Assembly: GCA_026168455.1 (NCBI GenBank)
Contig: CM047431.1
Span: 62,826,910 to 62,890,909 of the forward strand
From: Theocolax elegans
Taxonomy: Eukaryota; Arthropoda; Insecta; Hymenoptera; Cerocephalidae
DNA length: 64,000 nucleotides
Reading direction: 5' to 3'
Positions 25,681-35,454 of this stretch are shown here, piece by piece. A program made the position numbers and the translations under genes. Position 1 is the first letter of the stretch. Each line of letters starts with the position of its first letter. The notes under the pieces were generated by a model. The model saw only the letters and a program-made list of their open reading frames with translations, did no database searches and was not told the DNA's origin.

Positions 25681-26089
25681 GACTGTCTTGGTAGCGCACC
25701 TCGTACGGCGCACTGAGCGGGCTAGAGCGGGGTCAGCTCAGCTCACTCAGTCGCGTACCGGCCGCTAAGACGCTCGTAATCCTTTTTCTTGGTGTATATA
25801 GAGTGCCCGCGTGCTCGAAAAGTAAAAGGAGAAAAGAAGGGAAAAACCGGCAACGCGGAAGGAAAGTGTTGGCAGTGACGTAACCGGCGCACGCAAGTAT
25901 ACATCAGAACCGCGTGTGGTTATAAACAAATAATACGGTATACGCGCGCCGCGTGTGTGGTCGACAGCCGACGCAGGACAGGACGCTTCACCGTTGCTCT
26001 CCACACCACGGTGCTCGGCTACCTTAGAGACTTAGAGACAAGAGAGAGAGAGGCAGAAAATAGGCACGCTCAAACGATCCGTGTGATAG
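25681..26089 (+). promoter_or_regulatory. GC-rich promoter/5' UTR candidate ahead of orphan exon
   Basis: An abrupt GC- and CpG-rich island after 500 bp of AT-rich DNA leads directly into the ATG at 26090. A GA-rich stretch lies at about 26040. Composition and position suggest a promoter and 5' UTR; no core element was confirmed. Confidence 0.45.
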
Positions 26090-26345
26090 ATGGCGACGAC
26101 GCAAACGAGCGGTTACGCGACCATGATCCATCACTTGCCTTCGTTCGTATCCTCGAGCGCGTACTACGGTTACGTGCCACCCCCACCACCGACTGCTGTA
26201 CCGCCGGTCGATGTGAATATGGAGGTCGAGGTTGCCGTTGCCGTTGGTGGTCAGCACCCGGCACCCAGGATACCACCGAGGAAACGTGGATCCGGGATCG
26301 ATGAGATCGCTGGATACATGCCCCGGTTCAAGAGGTTTCGAGAAG
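26090..26345 (+). CDS. Orphan first coding exon, possibly an alternative first exon of the zinc-finger gene
   Basis: ATG at 26090 opens an 85-codon frame rich in Pro and Val (YVPPPPPTAVPPVDVN) with a basic stretch near its end (IPPRKRGSG, RFKRFRE). It ends at a good donor, GAAG|GTAACG, leaving one G (phase 1). The MPNKK exon at 52339-52609 leaves the same phase, so either could join the exon starting at 54446, giving 415 or 420 residues. No closer plus-strand acceptor exon was recognised. The linkage is inference; it may belong to an unrelated or non-coding transcript. Confidence 0.5.
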
Positions 26346-27353
26346 GTAACGATACTATACCCCCAAATTCGAATCGTGCTATTTTGCCCTACATACATGT
26401 ATTTACGTATATCTACGTATGTACGGAGGTGTACTGCTATGCTTGTTTCGTTAACAACTTGATTATTTTCTTTTTTATTTATTGTTTGTACAACGATTGC
26501 CCGGTTCTCGGTTTATTTTACAAAGGTATATATATACGTAGGTATAATGTGTATTCTCTTTTTTTTCTTGGCGAATCGTTGCGTAGTTCAAGCGCACTGA
26601 TAATTGTTTAATAATTTTCGCACACTTTTTGCTATTTCATTTTTTTAAATACCTATAATTATTCTATTTTGGAAATATTATATGCAGTGACGACGCAGCG
26701 CGTTGACTATCTAAAAATATATATAACGTAAACATATTTATAAGTGAAAAATTTGTATTTCATTTTCGCAATACAATCATATTTGGACAGTCGAGTTAGT
26801 AATAGCATTTCTTTATTTTTTCAAGTTTATCAAATTTTAATAATCGTACACATATTCTGTTTTTATAACTATGCAAGTTGTTTGAACAAGGGTAGTAATG
26901 TATGTGGCTTTTTTATAAAATTATAGATTACCATACATATTCGATGATTAGTAACAATACAATTCCCATGGTTAGCGAGTAAAGAAATATTGTGTTGAAC
27001 TGATTATAGATTTCAAAAAGGCTGCATTCTGACTGAACTCAAACTTGACCTATTTTATTTTTAAAAAATATGGAGATCCAATATTTTATATTTATTTCAA
27101 TTCTAATTTCATAATGTTTCTATTATACTTATCACTTTAAAATATATTTATTTATTTATTTATATATTACTAAAATTGAACAGGCCTAAATACTTTACAA
27201 AATGACCAGGAAGAAACAAGATAAGAACTGACTTATAAACTGCAAATAAAAATATGAAAATCTAACAGTTATTATGTACATTTATATTTGTAATTTTTAA
27301 AAATGCTATAAGTAAGAAACTACAATTGTACCTTTTAATTCATTTATTTAAAT
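26346..27353. other. AT-rich non-coding region (intron or intergenic)
   Basis: No convincing exon, RNA gene or repeat. It ends at the target duplication AAAT (27350-27353) of the LTR retrotransposon. Confidence 0.6.
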
Positions 27354-28574
27354 TGTAACGGGGCGATTCTAGCGTATGCTCCTCGTCGAGCACCGCTTTC
27401 AAGGCGAGAACTTACCTGCGCGGGCCTCGCGCCACGCTGCTGTGTTCTGCGATGCCGCGATACCGCGCACGGGCTTTAGCCGTGTTGCAACCGCGGTACC
27501 TCGGTGACGATGCGCCGTTAACAACGATGACGACTCTCCGCCGCGTGGAGAATCATCGGACCCGAGTTGCACTCGGGCAAACTTGAGGAAGCAACAGGAA
27601 GGACGAGTGCTTCTGGTTGCTCGTGCCCGTAGAGGAACACGAGGCTCGGCCGCTCAGGATGCGCGACAACGGAAGTGTTATCGCGCCCGCGGAGGCGGCT
27701 GGGTAAGCGGGATAGGTGGATACGGGGTACTCAAATTACAACGAGAGAGAATGATAATTTATGATTAAATCTATTACGGGCGAATATTTACAATAATATT
27801 TACAAAAGAATATACAAAAGATGTACAGGCGCTCGGTAGCGCTCAATAACGCACGGTGTTAAACAATTAACAAATACTGGGTTGTTTAAGAATAAGAATC
27901 ATCTAGGAACTACGGTGAAACAACGCGTAACCTCGACGGCGCGCAGGCAATCGCGACGGCCCGGTCGCGGCTATATCCACACGCGCGCACGCGCTCGTGC
28001 GCTCCTACGTCCCACGGGGAAGACGCGGGGAATCGGGTAACCCGAGTTACCGATCTACCTAGCCACGTGCGCGAGGAAGCCAGGTTGGGCGAATCGCGCC
28101 CTCGAACCGACAGTGCTTGCTGCACTGCGTCTCGCTCTTCCCGGAAGAAGTCGATGCCACCCGATCCAAGTTGTAAACAACTTACTTGGTGCGCAGGAAT
28201 GCGCCGGCGAAACGGCTACTCTCAATCCCGTTCTCTCTCTTTCTATCTCGCGAGGCTTCGACGAATGCAAGTCGTCCCGGGCGGCTATCCGTCCTGGAGG
28301 TGAACAGACCCGTGTCCTCAGAACGGCTTGTTCTCCGGGAGCTGCCTCGACTCACCTCGTGCACTCTCGCTCTCGATCTCGTCGCACGTCTCGTCTCTCT
28401 TACGGCTTCCGCTCTTTCTTTCACGTGAATCACGACCGCTCGTCGATACGGCTCGTAACGGACTGCCCGAGACTCGGTGTCTCTTGGCCCTTCGCGACGT
28501 TGCGCGCAATCACGTGATTGCGCGGTTTTCGAGTATACGGGCTATTGTGCGTTTCGGAACACGCGCCCGTTATA
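27354..28574 (-). repeat. 3' LTR of the gypsy-type element
   Basis: 1221 bp, with short inverted ends (TGTAAC…GTTATA on the plus strand). Same length and sequence as the 5' LTR at 37042-38262 as far as can be read. GC-rich and unlike the AT-rich host flanks. Confidence 0.93.
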
Positions 28575-28588
28575 CCCTCCCTCCAGAG
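28575..28588 (-). other. Polypurine tract of the retrotransposon
   Basis: Element-sense sequence CTGGAGGGAGGG directly abuts the 3' LTR, as expected for the plus-strand DNA primer. Confidence 0.8.
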
Positions 28589-28872
28589 TCGACTATACCC
28601 TGAATAGGAGACTCTAAAAAAAAACTACGAAGAAAACAACTATCGCGACGTTGGATCATAGGATTTTAAGGAGGTCTTGATAAATCGGAATACACTCAGG
28701 ATAAATCAAGGTTTAAACAACGTGAATTTTTTTTTTTTGGAAAAGGGGCCCTGGGCCTTTAATAGGGCTTATCTGTACAAAAAAAAAAATTTATACAAAA
28801 CTGTACATATGTACACTGGCAAGGTGTAGGCGTGTGACCCCTTGTAACACGCTGTAGCTCCCCTCTTACTTC

Positions 28873-29808
28873 TTACTTTTTGAAGGGGTTCGGGAACTGG
28901 TAGTGCCGCTCCCAGTTCGGGCATCGGTCACTGCGCGATACCCCTGGGTGCTCACATATAGAACACTTCTTTGTGGTCTTCTTGGGTATCGCGCCGGTGA
29001 CTTTCGGTGTCGTTGGTGCGCTGGGCGCTGTCCTTCCGGCGTCCAGCTGATTTACGCGCCTTCGGGCGCATTCGGCGATGCGCTCTTGCTCCGCAAGTTG
29101 TTGCTTAAGAGCGCGCACTTTTTCTTCAGCTTGGCGTTGTTCGGCCAAGCGCTGCTCCATTTCGCGCCGTGCGGCCTCCTGCCGCTGGCGCTCCTTGGTG
29201 CGCTTCGTTCGGTCGGCCTTTATTATGCGCATTTCGTCCTGTCGATCCGACAAGAGCGCATAATAAGGCCCCGCGCGTGACTCAAAGGCGGCGCCATACC
29301 GCTTCATGCCTTCGCGGAACTTGCCGAAGGCATGTTTGAGGAGAGCCTCCGACTCCTCCGCGGTTTTTAGCGCCTCCACCGTGTCGGGCATAATCTCCTG
29401 CCAGTATTCCTCCAAGGAAGGAGTTGGTTTTGGCACGGGGGAAGGATTGGCGCACTTTGGGCGGCGTAGTTCGGGGCTGTAGGCTCCCGCCGGTCCGGGG
29501 CTATCGGCCTCGCTCCCCGTTTCTCCCTCCGTTGTCGACACGGGAAGAGCCTCCTCCTCGGTGACTTCCTCGAGCGTGGCCTGCTCTCCCTCTTCCTCCT
29601 CGGTGTCTTCAGCCCAAAGGAACCAGAGGGTTCCTGTAGGCGGGGCTGTCATCGGAGTGGTCGGTGGTGCGATTGGCGCAGGCTCTCTCATAGCCTGCGC
29701 AAGGATGGCGACGATTTGGTCGGCTGGGCTGCCGATGCCGTCGAGCACATTTCGGATGCGCTCGATGAGCGCCTCCATCTCAGGTTGTTCCATACTACAA
29801 CACAACAA
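28873..29808 (-). CDS. Third retrotransposon ORF in env position: coiled-coil protein with C-terminal Cys cluster
   Basis: 311 codons, starting about 25 nt after the pol stop. It is not an envelope protein: no signal peptide, transmembrane span or furin-like site is visible. Residues about 20-120 are Pro/Thr- and acidic-rich (including a run of Glu). Residues about 185-255 are Arg/Glu/Gln-rich with the heptad character of a long coiled coil (KERQRQEAARREMEQRLAEQ). The C-terminus has a C-x2-C-x10-C cluster (KCSICEHPGVSRSDRCPNW) that may bind zinc. Expression would need a spliced or internally initiated RNA. Function unknown; a nucleic-acid chaperone or accessory role is a guess. Confidence 0.75.
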   Translation of the reverse strand: MLCCSMEQPEMEALIERIRNVLDGIGSPADQIVAILAQAMREPAPIAPPTTPMTAPPTGTLWFLWAEDTEEEEGEQATLEEVTEEEALPVSTTEGETGSEADSPGPAGAYSPELRRPKCANPSPVPKPTPSLEEYWQEIMPDTVEALKTAEESEALLKHAFGKFREGMKRYGAAFESRAGPYYALLSDRQDEMRIIKADRTKRTKERQRQEAARREMEQRLAEQRQAEEKVRALKQQLAEQERIAECARRRVNQLDAGRTAPSAPTTPKVTGAIPKKTTKKCSICEHPGVSRSDRCPNWERHYQFPNPFKK

Positions 29809-29833
29809 ACAGAAAGGAAGGTTAGGAAGATTA

Positions 29834-32800
29834 TTAGGATACGTCGTTTTTAGTCGCGCTTCGCGTTTTTCGCGACGAATCTGTTACGTTAACTGGAACG
29901 TTTTTATTTCGCGAACCTTTCGGACGACCGCGGCCTCTTTTTATCGGTTCGGACGGTTTATTCGTACTGTTAACGCGGGAGGACTTCCCGGTCCTTTTTA
30001 CAACGATCGTATTCTTTCTCGGTCTCCCCCTTCGCTTGGGGTTCGTTTGTGTTTTTACAGGATTAGCGTCTCCCGAACATCGTGCCCGCGTCTGCACGTT
30101 GACGCTTCGCTCGCTGTTTGATACACGCGCAGGTGTATCCGCAATTACATTTTGCTGCGCGCTCGCAGACTTTCGCTCGCTGGAAATCAGCGGGTCGCGC
30201 ATCGCTTTATCGGCGCTCGCATCCCTCGGTGGTTGAGCGTCGATCTCGACGTCGTCTTCTTCTTGTGCAGTCTCAAATGGCTTTATTTGCGAGACGTGCA
30301 CTAAATCGACGATATAGCCATCTTTATCGAGTAATCTATACGTATTCGGACCAAGTCGTGCAGTAATTACGTAGGGCCCTGCGAAATTAGGCGCTAATTT
30401 CGCAGCGCGACCCTCGGTGGCCGAGGAAAGAATTTTATTTACTTTCCACACCGTATCTCCGATTTGATACTCGCGAGAACGGTGTTTGGCGTCATAATAC
30501 TGCGCTTGACGTGCTTGCGCCTTTCTCGCGCAGTCAGCTGCTGTATCGCGCACGTCTGCTAGGACGCGCATCCTAGCTTTCCAGTTCTCGATTGCGTTTT
30601 GCTGCTCTTGCTCTGCAGCGGCTATATCTTGCGCTCTCTTCATAAAAGACGGCGGAGTAGGCTGTCGGCCGTAGTTTAAGAGCGCTGGGCTCGTTTCTGT
30701 CGAGCTATGTACCGATGTATTGTACGCGTAAACTATCTCGTGTAGTTTTTCGTCCCAAGTTGAGTGGCTCTCCTCGATAAAAGACTTTATCATGGTCTTA
30801 AGGGAACGATTAACGCGTTCTACAGGATTCGCCTGGGGGTGATATGGAGGCGTAGTAGTGTGGAGCACACCTTGCTCTTCAAGATATTTGTCGACAAGAC
30901 GATTTTTAAATTCAGTCCCGTTGTCCGACAAAAATATCTCGCTAACTCCATAGCGCAAGAATACTCGCTCTTTAAGCTCTTTTAGTATCGTTTGCGCGTT
31001 CGCCTTGCGAATCGCTGCGCACTCTATCCACCGCGTGAATAGGTCTTGGAATACTAAAATGTATTCTTTGCCGTGTTTACTGCGGGGAAATGGACCCATG
31101 ATATCCGCCGCAACGACTTGCCATGGTCGATCAAAAACACGGCGCCCCATCAAACCTGCGGGCGCTCGTTGCTCAACTTTACATTGTTGGCAAACGATGC
31201 ATGTTTTAACGTACTCTTGTACGTCTCGGTACATTCTAGGCCAAAAATAATATAATGATACGCGAGCGTATGTTTTCTCGCGCCCCAAGTGGCCTGCAGT
31301 CGGCTCGTCATGGCATTCTTGCATGACTCCTTGTCGCTTTTCCTTTGGAACGACAATTTTCCAAGCATCATCCTCGTCGATTTCTGCTGGAAGTATTTCG
31401 TTTGGGCGGTGTATATACAGCTGTCCACCTATCGTTTTATAGCGTGGAAAGTCTCGCGGCTGTTGCTGTATTTGTTCGCGTAGGCGCGTATACCACGTAT
31501 CGCGCGTATCGCTCGCCCATGTGATTGCGCAAATCTCGGGCGCTTCGTCCTCGTGCATTCTCGACAATGCATCGGGAACGTGATTAAGCGCCCCTTTGCG
31601 ATGTTCAACAGTAAAAGAGTGCCCTTGCAACTCTAGCGCCCATCTCGCCAGGCGCCCTGTTGGATTGCGCAAATTGCATAGCCAACGAAGACTGCTATGG
31701 TCGGTTAGTACCCGGAAGGTATAACCTTCAATATACGGTCTAAATTTCCGTATTGCCCATATTACAGCGAGGCATTCCCTCTCGGTTACGCTGTAATTGC
31801 GCTCAGCTTGCGTCATAGTGCGACTAGCAAATTCGAGCACTCTCTCTTCGCCGTCTACGTACTGTAAAAGTACGGCACCCAAGCCTGAGTCGCTTGCATC
31901 AGTTTGGACTACAAACTGAGTTGAAAAATCCGGACGCTGGAGCACGGGCGCTGTAGCCACGAGCGCTTTTATTTGTGTAAAAGCCCCTTGTTGCTCCTCC
32001 CCCCACTCATATTTACGCCCCTTCTTCGTAAGTTGCGTAAGTGGCTCTGCGAGTGTCGCAAAATCCGGTAGGAATTTGCGATACCACGACGACATTCCCA
32101 TGAATCGTCGGAGCTGCTTTAAGTTTTTGGGGGCCGGGTATTGCATTATCGGTGCAATTTTATCCGGATCTGGGCGAAAACCGTCGTGATTAACAAGGAC
32201 GCCGAGGTACTTAACTTCCTCTCGGCAGAAGACGCTCTTCTCCCTGTTAATCGTGAAACCTGCGGCCTTTATTCGCTGGAGCACTTCCTCAAGCATTTTG
32301 AGGTGTTCCTCGAACGTCTCCGTAGCGATTATTATGTCGTCTAAATAGGAGAACGACCACGGCTCTAACTCAGGTGTAATTATCGAGTCTATGACTCTTT
32401 GAAAGGTCGCCGGCGCATATGCAAGGCCGTAAGGCATGCGCGTGAACTGATATAGTCCCAACCCTGGTACAGTAAAAGCTGTAAAGGGCCGCGACTCTTT
32501 CTTCAGCGGTATTTGATGATACGCGCTGCTGAGATCGAGCGTACTTATATACTTCGATTTTTGTAATTTTCGAAGTATATTATCCATATATGGTAATGGA
32601 TAGGCGTCAGGCTTCGTGACAGCATTTACCTTGCGAAAGTCGACGCAAAATCGATACGCACCGTTCGATTTGCGGACCATCACGACTGGACTCGACCAGC
32701 CGCTGGTTGCAGGTTCAATTATACCTGCTTCTAGCATTTCGAGGACCTGCTTATGCATCTCTTCTTCGATTTTGCGCGAAACCGGATAGTACTTTTGCTT

Positions 32801-33604
32801 CACGGGGCGCGAGGATCCTACATCGATCTCGTGCATTATCCGTGAAGTACATCCGAGTTTCGCTTCGCTAGAGGTTAGAACGCGATTTAGTAGACGCTCT
32901 ACTTCGTCGCGCTCTATCTGCTCAACTCGTGCGAGTCCTATAGCAGATAGTTGCAATAAACCCCAAGTGCTGAGACTAGCTACTTCTAGCTTAACACTTT
33001 GCTCCGCTTGTTTTAAATAAAGCAGGTTGGCGTTAGGGTCATGCACTGCATCAAATAAACGACAAAAATTTGTACCTATATAGCAGTCGTGATCAAGGTC
33101 GGGCATAATTGCCACTGTAACCTCCTTTTTCACACCTGCTACGGTAAAAGGCAGATCTACATATCCGGCGATGGGAGTATAATGCCCGTCGGCAACGCGA
33201 GCTCCACGACCCTTGCTCGGTCGGAGCTCTCGTCCACATGCGCTGGCAATTTGTAGTCCAAGCGCGCCCATAACCGTACGCGCTGCGCCTGGATCGTATA
33301 ATGACCTAACTCGGAAACCTCCGATGTCGACTTGGAGCCACCAACGATCCTCGATGTCGTTGGGATCTCGGGTCGACGTAATCGGCGTGTCGCGCAACGC
33401 TTGCGGTAACACGTAGGTTTCCCTGTGCGAGTTCGTTGGCGTATCGACGCTCGATGCCACACTAGTCGCACTAATGTTCGCACAAAGAGGCTGCGTATTC
33501 TCTACGCTCTCTGTCTTAACGTTTGAGGTCGTACACGAATCTACCGGGGGCATAGAGACCTCGTCTACGCTTCCCGTCGTTCGTTTCCCGCCCGCTTCGC
33601 ACAA
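29834..33604 (-). CDS. pol: Retrotransposon pol: protease, reverse transcriptase, RNase H, integrase
   Basis: 1256-codon frame, with motifs in order. Aspartic protease around residues 102-112 with D-P-G-A (unusual Pro instead of Thr/Ser). Reverse transcriptase about 265-470, with YLDD at about 420-423. RNase H with TDASDSGLGA near 568. Integrase zinc motif H-x6-H…C-x2-C near 765-805. Integrase catalytic core with D near 834, DNGTEF near 894 and the Glu of NPVERVN near 929. The C-terminal 150 residues are basic with two AT-hook-like RGRP cores. The frame overlaps the end of gag in the -1 frame, so it should be made as Gag-Pol by frameshifting at 33583-33589; the nominal start is not a real initiation codon. 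Confidence 0.93.
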   Translation of the reverse strand: MCEAGGKRTTGSVDEVSMPPVDSCTTSNVKTESVENTQPLCANISATSVASSVDTPTNSHRETYVLPQALRDTPITSTRDPNDIEDRWWLQVDIGGFRVRSLYDPGAARTVMGALGLQIASACGRELRPSKGRGARVADGHYTPIAGYVDLPFTVAGVKKEVTVAIMPDLDHDCYIGTNFCRLFDAVHDPNANLLYLKQAEQSVKLEVASLSTWGLLQLSAIGLARVEQIERDEVERLLNRVLTSSEAKLGCTSRIMHEIDVGSSRPVKQKYYPVSRKIEEEMHKQVLEMLEAGIIEPATSGWSSPVVMVRKSNGAYRFCVDFRKVNAVTKPDAYPLPYMDNILRKLQKSKYISTLDLSSAYHQIPLKKESRPFTAFTVPGLGLYQFTRMPYGLAYAPATFQRVIDSIITPELEPWSFSYLDDIIIATETFEEHLKMLEEVLQRIKAAGFTINREKSVFCREEVKYLGVLVNHDGFRPDPDKIAPIMQYPAPKNLKQLRRFMGMSSWYRKFLPDFATLAEPLTQLTKKGRKYEWGEEQQGAFTQIKALVATAPVLQRPDFSTQFVVQTDASDSGLGAVLLQYVDGEERVLEFASRTMTQAERNYSVTERECLAVIWAIRKFRPYIEGYTFRVLTDHSSLRWLCNLRNPTGRLARWALELQGHSFTVEHRKGALNHVPDALSRMHEDEAPEICAITWASDTRDTWYTRLREQIQQQPRDFPRYKTIGGQLYIHRPNEILPAEIDEDDAWKIVVPKEKRQGVMQECHDEPTAGHLGREKTYARVSLYYFWPRMYRDVQEYVKTCIVCQQCKVEQRAPAGLMGRRVFDRPWQVVAADIMGPFPRSKHGKEYILVFQDLFTRWIECAAIRKANAQTILKELKERVFLRYGVSEIFLSDNGTEFKNRLVDKYLEEQGVLHTTTPPYHPQANPVERVNRSLKTMIKSFIEESHSTWDEKLHEIVYAYNTSVHSSTETSPALLNYGRQPTPPSFMKRAQDIAAAEQEQQNAIENWKARMRVLADVRDTAADCARKAQARQAQYYDAKHRSREYQIGDTVWKVNKILSSATEGRAAKLAPNFAGPYVITARLGPNTYRLLDKDGYIVDLVHVSQIKPFETAQEEDDVEIDAQPPRDASADKAMRDPLISSERKSASAQQNVIADTPARVSNSERSVNVQTRARCSGDANPVKTQTNPKRRGRPRKNTIVVKRTGKSSRVNSTNKPSEPIKRGRGRPKGSRNKNVPVNVTDSSRKTRSATKNDVS

Positions 33605-35454
33605 TCTCTTGCAAAGTGTCCTGGCTCATCGCACACGAAACAACGAACATTCATCTTCTTTGGATCCCGTGTGCGCGGGGGAGGTTTTCGCGCTTCTTCG
33701 CTCTTACCTTCCGGAGGAGCGCCCTTGCTCTCAGCACTCTTATTGCTGGCTTGACCGCGCTCCCCTTTACCCTGTTCACCTTTATGTTTGGGCGAGTTAT
33801 TTTTGCCTCTATTTTGGCCTTTACTTTGGTTATGGCTTGCTTTTTGTTGGTTTAGAAATCGCTGAAAATTCTCATTCATTTTCGTGAGAAGTGCAGCGAT
33901 CTCTGTTGGCGCCGCTGTTTTGTCCTCAGCGACTACAGCGGACACTTTGGTTGCTATGGCGGCGCTTTTTGGTGCGCGGTACGCCATTTCCGGCAAAAGT
34001 GACACTTCAGGATCCGGCGGAGCCCTGTACGTGCGCTCGTACTCAAGATTGAGCTCAGCGTTCTTTGCCATAACCAACAGGTCTCTTACGCTGTCAAAGT
34101 CCGTTCTTTTGATCAGCTGTCGCAAGCGGGGAAGCATGTTAAGATATAGCAAATCTAATTGCGCTTCCACCGTGGGTCTCGGTATTTGTTTGCGCATAAT
34201 ACCGGTCAAATAAGTGATGTAATCACCCACAGGCTCATCTTTGCCTTGTGTGCGCGCATTAGCTTCCGCTACCAACCTCTGTTGATAGCCGCTTGCCATT
34301 CCGTACGTTAAGCGAGCGTCCTCGCAAAAGTCGGACCAATTCGACCATTCATTTCTGTGGTTTCTATACCACACAGCCGCTACTCCGTTGAGTAATTCAG
34401 ATAATGAAGACATTACTTCGCTATCTGATAGATTACTATGCGCGCGACATTCCTCAACACGCGTCAAGAACATGTCGACGCTTTGACTTCGATCGCCGTT
34501 AAAATGCAAACCCCATTTGCGCACGATTTGGCCAACATCGCGCTTTGAAGTCGCAGTAACGTTGCTATTACTCGCGCTATTTAGCGCCGAGTTACCTGCA
34601 GCATTCTCAACCAGGTTGAGAAGGTCTCCCCCTCTCCAAACGTTACTCGACTCTGACAAATGGTGAGTTTGATTTACCGATATCGGGCTGCTTTGCGGTA
34701 AATTGACAATATCGTACGTGTCTTGAAAAGTAACGCGATTGCCAACTTTTCCAGTTGCACCGTGCGGAAGTTCGTTATTGTGCAATTCTTGCGCATCAAT
34801 CCGCGTACTACTCACGGGCGACGCGCTTGCAAATTTTTCGAATAACCTCGTTATCGAATCAATTTGCTTTTGCAGCTCCACATATTTGCGGTTAGATTCG
34901 TTCATGAATTCTCGATAATTCATGGGAATCTGTGGGTGTTGCTGTTCTTCTGACGGTTGCCGCGAAGTACTCGGGGTTTGTTGCATTTCCGCTTTACGCG
35001 TATCTACTGTGGGTAACACATTTACCTGATCGTTTGTAGACGCACTCTCTTGCGCTTGTATTCGCAATACTTGCGCATTATCCTCAGCACTCGTCTGCTG
35101 TATTGGATAAACTGCGGTGATTAATGCATCGTCATGCAACATTTGAATTGGATGCGGCCGATCGTGATCAAAGCCTTCCTCCAGGATCGTCGATCCTGAT
35201 TTTTCTGCGCACGTTTGGTCGATAAACGCGCTTCGCAGCTGTTCGCGTTTTATTCGCGCTTCCTCGGGTTTCAATTCAGTTTCCTCGAAATCTGATTGGC
35301 TATAATGTCCGAGTAGCCAATTATACAAACGCTCCACTTTTGATAACCTCCAACCCGTCCGGTTGAGGTTAAGTGCTTTGAGGTTATCCTCGAGATCGTC
35401 CTCAGAAAGTGCTAAGCACCATTGTTCCACGGAAGTAAGCGTTTCTCTCGCCAT
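33565..35454 (-). CDS. gag: Retrotransposon gag
   Basis: 629 codons from ATG at 35454. The central part (about residues 295-450) is a typical gypsy Gag capsid region with VGQIVRKWGLHFNGD, WYRNHRNEW and a DYITYLTGI segment. Near the C-terminus is one CCHC zinc knuckle, C-x2-C-x4-H-x4-C (CFVCDEPGHFARDC), preceded by a basic Lys/Gly-rich tract. The first 50 residues look like a small helical domain, possibly SAP-like; that is uncertain. It stops at 33565, inside the overlap with pol. Confidence 0.92.
   Translation of the reverse strand: MARETLTSVEQWCLALSEDDLEDNLKALNLNRTGWRLSKVERLYNWLLGHYSQSDFEETELKPEEARIKREQLRSAFIDQTCAEKSGSTILEEGFDHDRPHPIQMLHDDALITAVYPIQQTSAEDNAQVLRIQAQESASTNDQVNVLPTVDTRKAEMQQTPSTSRQPSEEQQHPQIPMNYREFMNESNRKYVELQKQIDSITRLFEKFASASPVSSTRIDAQELHNNELPHGATGKVGNRVTFQDTYDIVNLPQSSPISVNQTHHLSESSNVWRGGDLLNLVENAAGNSALNSASNSNVTATSKRDVGQIVRKWGLHFNGDRSQSVDMFLTRVEECRAHSNLSDSEVMSSLSELLNGVAAVWYRNHRNEWSNWSDFCEDARLTYGMASGYQQRLVAEANARTQGKDEPVGDYITYLTGIMRKQIPRPTVEAQLDLLYLNMLPRLRQLIKRTDFDSVRDLLVMAKNAELNLEYERTYRAPPDPEVSLLPEMAYRAPKSAAIATKVSAVVAEDKTAAPTEIAALLTKMNENFQRFLNQQKASHNQSKGQNRGKNNSPKHKGEQGKGERGQASNKSAESKGAPPEGKSEEARKPPPRTRDPKKMNVRCFVCDEPGHFARDCAKRAGNERREA
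33583..33589 (-). promoter_or_regulatory. -1 ribosomal frameshift slippery heptamer G GGA AAC (gag-pol)
   Basis: In gag frame the codons read GCG GGA AAC, giving the X XXY YYZ heptamer GGGAAAC. After a -1 slip the next codons are GGG AAA CGA, which is exactly the pol frame. It lies 18 nt before the gag stop, within the 40-nt overlap. GGGAAAC is a known retroviral -1 slippery sequence. A downstream stimulatory structure was not worked out. Confidence 0.8.

Noticed and set aside
27583..28603. Several overlapping ORFs in the 27.4-28.6, 37.3-38.3 and 39.2-40.2 kb regions
   Set aside because: They are the same frames repeated in each copy of the 1221-bp LTR; GC-rich LTR sequence leaves many frames open. 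No LTR gene is supported.
29561..30121. 186-codon plus-strand ORF inside the retrotransposon
   Set aside because: Antisense shadow of the pol tail and third ORF.
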